A stretch of DNA of 37,779 nt, taken from contig CAZCDS010000062.1 in NCBI GenBank assembly GCA_964497585.1, positions 1 through 37,779 on the forward strand, read 5' to 3'. The notes beneath the pieces are model-generated. The model worked only from the letters and a program-made list of their open reading frames with translations, had not been told where the DNA came from and made no database searches. Below, piece after piece: positions 33,557-37,779 of this stretch (within the stretch, counting starts at the first letter, position 1; every line of letters begins with the position of its first letter). A program made the translations under genes and the position numbers. The stretch is from CAZCDS01 sp964497585. Its GTDB lineage: Bacteria; Desulfobacterota; Desulfomonilia; Desulfomonilales; Desulfomonilaceae.

Positions 33557-33672
33557 GCGCCTTCCTCCATTCCTCCCGGTCAATATTGGTACGCCCGCGC
33601 CTTGGCTCGCACAATCAAACATAGCCTCTATTAGGAAAGTCGTTGCTTGCCGTCCAGCTTGGCGCGGTCATT

Positions 33673-34221
33673 CTAGAATCCCTTCTTCTTGACCATTTCG
33701 ATCACCTTGTCCCATTTTCCCTGGGCTCGAAGAATAAATTCCGCAACTTCCCGTACGACTCCTTCTCCCCCTGCAGCTTTGGTGACCAACACAGCGGTTT
33801 CCTTCGCCAGGTCATCTGCGATTGCCGGGGCCACCGGGAAGCCGCATTTTTCCATAACCCCCAGATCAATCACTTCGTCGCCGACGTAGCCGACCTCTTC
33901 ATCGGTCAGGTTCAACTCCTCCTTCAGTTCTTCGTACTTCTTTACCTTCTCTTTCGTTTCGTAGTACCTTTTGAGCTTTAGATCGGCCACCCTTTGAGCG
34001 ACAATTTTCGATTTCCTCGTTACGAGCGCAACCTCCACGCCCATGAACCCCAGGATAATGGCTCCGAACCCGTCCTGATGAGCGAAAGCCCGCATTCGAT
34101 CGCCTTTTTCACTGTAATAGACACGATTCTCCGTCATTACCCCATGGACATCAAGAATGAGTAGCTTGACCCGTTTGGCCGCCTCAACGGCGGCATCCAT
34201 GTTCTTTTCCATAACTGTCAC
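33673..34221 (-). CDS. ppcD: KdsC-like HAD protein, phenylphosphate carboxylase delta subunit-like (182 aa)
   Basis: HAD-superfamily fold related to KDO-8-phosphate phosphatase. The nucleophile motif is LLILDVHGVMT with Asp24; the second Asp of the usual DxD is His26. Motif II is VTRKS (Thr68), a lysine-rich helix follows (KVKKYEEL), and motif IV is YVGDEVIDLGVM (Asp115, Glu116, Asp119, where GDDxxD is usual). The delta subunit of the Thauera enzyme (18 kDa) belongs to this phosphatase family. It stands between the two UbiD genes, separated by gaps of about 117 bases on each side. GTG at 34221 or ATG at 34212 could be the start; a GAGGAAGG site is slightly closer to the GTG. TAG stop. Confidence 0.8.
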   Translation of the reverse strand: MTVMEKNMDAAVEAAKRVKLLILDVHGVMTENRVYYSEKGDRMRAFAHQDGFGAIILGFMGVEVALVTRKSKIVAQRVADLKLKRYYETKEKVKKYEELKEELNLTDEEVGYVGDEVIDLGVMEKCGFPVAPAIADDLAKETAVLVTKAAGGEGVVREVAEFILRAQGKWDKVIEMVKKKGF

Positions 34222-34339
34222 CTGCCTTCCTCAATGATTGCTTCAGGCGCGCCGGATTATCCCCTGCGAGGACATCCGATTCGGGCCCTGCGTACTTCAG
34301 TGGTGTAGAGGGCTATTGCGTTTCGCCGGTTTGTGTCCG

Positions 34340-35755
34340 CTATTCCAACCCGTATTCCGACCATCTTTCCTTGACTTTTTCCAACACCTCCTCATCAAGC
34401 TGTATCTGTACGGGCTTTTCCTCCCACTCGTAGGGGACGGTGGCATCCATGATAATTCTTGAAGTGATCATCCTCTCTTCCCAGGTAAGCGAGGGATCCA
34501 CCGATGTCGAACGGCCCCGTTTTTGGATTTCCGTGTCTCTAAAGGGATGGTAGCGGGTGCTCAAAGCCCAGAACACGCCGGTAAGATCATCGGCTTCAAT
34601 ATCGTCGTCCACGATGATCACTCCTTTGGTCCCGTAGCCGGCCGTGTGGCTGGCCAGCACGCCTGAGGCCACTTGCTGGGCGTCTCCAGGGTGTCGCGCC
34701 TTGATTGACACAATGGCCCAGAACCTCCCGCAAGATTCTGGCATCACATAGACGGACTTCACCGGGAGCATCATCCTCTTGAGTTCGGTCCACAGAGTAG
34801 CTGTCCGCATGAAGCCCAGGATCATGTTCACATCAGTCACCGGCCTTCCCAAGGTGGTCGCCATAAGGACGGGGTTGTCGCGGTGCATTATTCTCTTGAC
34901 CGTGACACACGGCTTTCGGATCTCCTTTCGGAATTCCTCCGTATAGTAGCCGGTGTATTCCCCGAAGGGCCCTTCTTTTTCCAGGACTTCCGGATTAATT
35001 TCCCCCTCCATCACGAGTTCGGCATTCGCGGGAAAAGGAAGCCCCGTCAAGTCGCTATTGATGATTTCGACAGGATTCCCTCTGATACACCCCACGCTGT
35101 CGTAAACCGACGCGCCCTTTATCATCGCCGACCCGGCCAGGAATATCAGGGGATCGCAACCGATGAAGATGGTTACCGGCATGGCTTTCTTCTTCTTTTG
35201 ATACTTCTTGAATATCTTGTCCCCTGTCTTTCCCGGCATGAAATAGACCCCGATGCTTGATCCGCTATGGAGCTGCATGCGTTGGGTGCCCACATTCATT
35301 TTGCCGGATTCGGGATCTCGGGTGACGATCGAGACTGTCGTGCCTATGTATCTGCCGCCATCCTGGGGAAAGAACTTCGGGGCCGGAAATTTCGTCAGAT
35401 CAATATCTTTTCCTTCAACCACGTTCTCGGTGGCTGGCCCGTCTTTGACTTCCTCCGCCTTGACGACCTTGTCAAAGGACATTTCAGCCCACTCCCTGGC
35501 CAATTGGCAGAGACTGTAATTCTCCGGCTTATCCAGAGCGAGGGCCATTCTCCGGGAAGTAGCCAGGGCGCTCATCAGAATCGAAGAATTCGGGCAGTCC
35601 TTGATGTTTTCAAAAAGAAGCGCCGGGCCTTTGCGTCCCTCATTCAATGCTGAAACGTGGGAGATTTCCAGATCCCAATCGACTTGGGAGTCTATTCTTT
35701 TCAGTTCATTGTGCTTTTCGAGCTTACTGATGAACGTTCTTAGATCTTCGGCCAT
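34340..35755 (-). CDS. ppcB: UbiD-type subunit of phenylphosphate carboxylase (471 aa)
   Basis: Second UbiD-family member of the operon. DGGRYIGTTVSIVTRDPE, Asn154 and Arg159 (NVGTQR), and EGPFGEYTGYY with Glu261 and Glu266 keep the catalytic set. The region where the metal-binding His usually stands reads KTGDKIFKKY, so the His seems replaced by Ile or Lys. GGGAGG is eight bases before the ATG at 35755. The pair of different UbiD subunits is the hallmark of phenylphosphate carboxylase and sets it apart from single-gene UbiD decarboxylases. Alpha/beta labels are provisional. TAG stop. Confidence 0.85.
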   Translation of the reverse strand: MAEDLRTFISKLEKHNELKRIDSQVDWDLEISHVSALNEGRKGPALLFENIKDCPNSSILMSALATSRRMALALDKPENYSLCQLAREWAEMSFDKVVKAEEVKDGPATENVVEGKDIDLTKFPAPKFFPQDGGRYIGTTVSIVTRDPESGKMNVGTQRMQLHSGSSIGVYFMPGKTGDKIFKKYQKKKKAMPVTIFIGCDPLIFLAGSAMIKGASVYDSVGCIRGNPVEIINSDLTGLPFPANAELVMEGEINPEVLEKEGPFGEYTGYYTEEFRKEIRKPCVTVKRIMHRDNPVLMATTLGRPVTDVNMILGFMRTATLWTELKRMMLPVKSVYVMPESCGRFWAIVSIKARHPGDAQQVASGVLASHTAGYGTKGVIIVDDDIEADDLTGVFWALSTRYHPFRDTEIQKRGRSTSVDPSLTWEERMITSRIIMDATVPYEWEEKPVQIQLDEEVLEKVKERWSEYGLE

Positions 35756-35787
35756 GGGACGATCCTCCCGAAAGTTTTGGTGAACGC

Positions 35788-35808
35788 GAAGGGGCTGCAA
35801 GCCCCTTC
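35788..35808 (-). promoter_or_regulatory. Intercistronic hairpin between ppsA and the first UbiD gene
   Basis: Nine-base perfect arms (GAAGGGGCT / AGCCCCTTC) with a three-base loop, 16 bases after the ppsA stop. No T-run follows on the minus strand. It could be an mRNA-stabilising or processing site that sets different levels of synthase and carboxylase. Confidence 0.5.
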
Positions 35809-35824
35809 ACATTCAATATGGATC

Positions 35825-37666
35825 TTATTCCAATATCGTGACCACTCCGTTGTCCCCATCGACCCGTATCATGTCGCCGGTCTTGATCAGTCTCGTGCCG
35901 AAACCCGTTCCGACGACCGCAGGCAGTCCGTATTCCCGTGATACGATCGCAGCGTGGCACATGACACCTCCCAGGTCGGAAACCGTAGCTTTGATGACTC
36001 CGAAAACCGGCGCCCAACTCGGGGAGGTCGCCTTGCACACCAAAATGTCATCATCCTCCACCTGCTTGATTTCCGCAACATCCTCAATAACTCTCGCGCG
36101 ACCTTCGACGACCCCCGGGGAGGCACCGAAGCCTTTCAGTTCGTTCGATTCTACCTCCCCGCCACCCGTTTGTTGGAGCCACAAGCTTATCGTATCATTG
36201 GTGACGCCCCAGAGCATAATGGTGAAAGGTTCCGTAATGACGTCGGGGGGCTCACCAAGCGCAGGCGGCGGACTCCATTCCCGGAGTGCCTCGTAAGTCT
36301 TTTTCCTTTTCTCAATCAGTTTCGGGATATAGTAAGGGGCGCGTGCGGGTGCCCGGTTGGCCCATGCGATGGCGATTTCATAGATGATGTCATCCAGTTC
36401 GCCTCGCTTGAGGAACCAGATGTCCTCCGGGTCCTTGACGTAATCGTGTTTGTGCAAGAGGCTCCCGAATTCCCTCATCTTCCTCCAGAACACGGTATGG
36501 AAGAAGTGCTCCACGTAGAAGAGATGATTCTCCGTATAAGGGAAGGCATTGGAGGCCAGCCCATGAAGCTGATCAAAGACTGCCCGGTCTTCCTCAGTCT
36601 TGATTAGCGCTCTGTACTCCGAAACGAGCTTATCTCTGGCTTCCTTCACTTGTTCCGGGTTCCTCCCCACCTCTTTGCCTGCATCCAGGGATCGAATGTA
36701 CCCGCGGATCATGCTGAGCGGTATGGAGAGATCGTCTATCCAGGTCACATCGTGGTGGGAGAAGCCGGCACCCGTACTCATATAGAACCAGGGCCTCTTT
36801 ACCGACTCGAAATAGTCCAGCCACTTCTTGCCACCTTCACTTTCGGCCATCTTGCCCAGCAGGTCGTCGACGTCGAAATCATCAGTGAACAGTTGGGAGA
36901 CACCCAGGTCTCTGGCCATTCTCGCAAGCTTGACAAGCTCCGCGTCCGGCCGGAATAGATCGGCATCAATGCCTTGAACCATCTGGGTGATTGTCTGTTC
37001 GGTGATGTCGGGAAACAACTGCCTGCAGGTATCCAGAAAAGTCAGGAAACCGGCGTAGCAGATATTGAGAAACTCAAAGTGATGCTGCCAGGCAAGGAAG
37101 AAGTTCTCGATACATTTTCGATAATTAGCCCACAAGACATGGGCGCTGCTTACTCCCCGCCCCTCCATTACCACTGCCTCATCTTCGAGGGGTGTCGGCA
37201 GATCTCTCACCAACATATTTTCCGTCTCATCCACAAGCGCCGTGAATTTCTTGACCCACTTCGCATAGAGATCCTCCCAGTTCTCGTAATAGTGGCCCGC
37301 CCGTTTTCTGAATTCGACCACCCTGTCCTGGATTTCCTGGGGATCCTCTATTGCGGTGGGGCTGATATAGAGATACCCGCCGACGATTCGGTGCTCCAAT
37401 CCGCACGCTGGCGGTATGGCAAAGACACGACTGTTGTATTGAGCCAGTGATACCCACCACATGTTCGTGAACGTCGTTTCAAACGGAGTGAGGGGGTATG
37501 GGAAATGCAGGGAGTCATAGTACCAGATACGGTTCTTCTCTTCGTGCTCTCTTCTCTCCTCGCAGAAAAAGTCGAAATAGGTATACATCTCCTGCCAGTC
37601 TTCCGTCTTGACAGGGACGCTGACTTCAAAAGGACTGGGAAACTTGCCGGTTTGTGCCTGCGGCAT
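35825..37666 (-). CDS. ppsA: Phenylphosphate synthase, PEP-synthase-like catalytic subunit (613 aa)
   Basis: Transfers phosphate from a phosphohistidine on itself to phenol. The C-terminal 90 residues are the PEP-utilising mobile domain: ATSPSWAPVFGVIKA, then DLGGVMCHAAIVSREYGLPA with the phospho-acceptor His571, and GDMIRVDGDNGVVTI. The rest is a long helical region rich in Trp, Phe and Tyr (NRIWYYDSLHFPYPLTPFET near 41-60). At about 70 kDa it matches protein 1 of the Thauera phenylphosphate synthase, which lacks the ATP-grasp domain carried by a separate subunit. That subunit (PpsB) and the CBS-domain PpsC are not in the window; they may lie beyond the right edge. AAAGGAGA is seven bases before the ATG. 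Confidence 0.88.
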   Translation of the reverse strand: MPQAQTGKFPSPFEVSVPVKTEDWQEMYTYFDFFCEERREHEEKNRIWYYDSLHFPYPLTPFETTFTNMWWVSLAQYNSRVFAIPPACGLEHRIVGGYLYISPTAIEDPQEIQDRVVEFRKRAGHYYENWEDLYAKWVKKFTALVDETENMLVRDLPTPLEDEAVVMEGRGVSSAHVLWANYRKCIENFFLAWQHHFEFLNICYAGFLTFLDTCRQLFPDITEQTITQMVQGIDADLFRPDAELVKLARMARDLGVSQLFTDDFDVDDLLGKMAESEGGKKWLDYFESVKRPWFYMSTGAGFSHHDVTWIDDLSIPLSMIRGYIRSLDAGKEVGRNPEQVKEARDKLVSEYRALIKTEEDRAVFDQLHGLASNAFPYTENHLFYVEHFFHTVFWRKMREFGSLLHKHDYVKDPEDIWFLKRGELDDIIYEIAIAWANRAPARAPYYIPKLIEKRKKTYEALREWSPPPALGEPPDVITEPFTIMLWGVTNDTISLWLQQTGGGEVESNELKGFGASPGVVEGRARVIEDVAEIKQVEDDDILVCKATSPSWAPVFGVIKATVSDLGGVMCHAAIVSREYGLPAVVGTGFGTRLIKTGDMIRVDGDNGVVTILE

Positions 37667-37779
37667 GGTGCGTCTCCTTTCTTTAGGATTCGTTTTTCGC
37701 GGGTTATTCTCTGTCCCCTTTGGTTATAACTGGTTGCAAAACTTATATTTGGGCCGGTAACTCCTTGATATCACAGGAC
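37667..37779 (-). other. Upstream edge of ppsA
   Basis: An AT-richer stretch leading to the ribosome binding site. The minus strand begins GTC CTG TGA, so a gene beyond the edge could end at 37771. No sigma-54 site (GCAA, seven bases, GCCA on the plus strand) was found here. Confidence 0.3.

Noticed and set aside
32375..33634. 419-aa plus-strand frame opposite the UbiD-type gene
   Set aside because: Shadow of the minus-strand gene, which has clear UbiD motifs and a ribosome binding site.

Overview
The window looks like part of a strict anaerobe of the Desulfobacterota (sulfate-reducing or syntrophic type), moderately GC-rich, possibly from a scaffolded draft or metagenome assembly because it carries a run of exactly 100 Ns (10625-10724). 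The taxonomic guess is an inference. It rests on the pairing of a phenylphosphate synthase/carboxylase locus with CoA-thioester oxidation genes, a molybdopterin enzyme and a sigma-54 two-component pair.

Left part (1 to about 14.5 kb): the replication/recombination part of a phage- or plasmid-like element. It holds a small family-A DNA polymerase, two small MerR-like proteins, a Cas4/RecB-type nuclease paired with a putative single-strand annealing protein, a P-loop replication ATPase, and tiny proteins with strong ribosome binding sites. No capsid, tail or terminase genes are visible. A second, decayed copy of the nuclease/annealing pair lies at 13.0-14.3 kb beside remnants of a tyrosine integrase. 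Between the two copies sits a secreted or lipid-anchored-type TPR-CHAT protein with 120-bp tandem repeats, broken by the assembly gap. Two small reading frames of this part are interrupted by in-frame TAG, while none of its nine intact genes ends in TAG.

Middle (14.5-18.7 kb): a gene-poor stretch with T-tract hairpins and a good -24/-12 promoter candidate, then a cytoplasmic GAF-PAS histidine kinase and its NtrC-type sigma-54 activator on the plus strand.

Right part (19.4-37.8 kb): everything is on the minus strand. Reading with transcription from the right edge: phenylphosphate synthase PpsA, UbiD-type subunit (PpcB-like), KdsC-like subunit PpcD, second UbiD-type subunit (PpcA-like), and the 10-kDa subunit PpcC. 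This is the module that phosphorylates phenol and carboxylates phenylphosphate to 4-hydroxybenzoate. A truncated LivG-type ABC ATPase remnant, a ten-helix membrane protein of unknown function and a small ORF follow. Next comes a VOC/epimerase-like protein, thiolase, acyl-CoA dehydrogenase, short-chain dehydrogenase and second thiolase, suited to CoA-dependent chain oxidation and thiolysis. A stand-alone DMSO-reductase-family enzyme with its own terminator closes the series. Ligase and ring-reductase genes of the benzoyl-CoA route are not in the window. The adjacent two-component pair may control these genes, but no convincing sigma-54 promoter was found in front of them.
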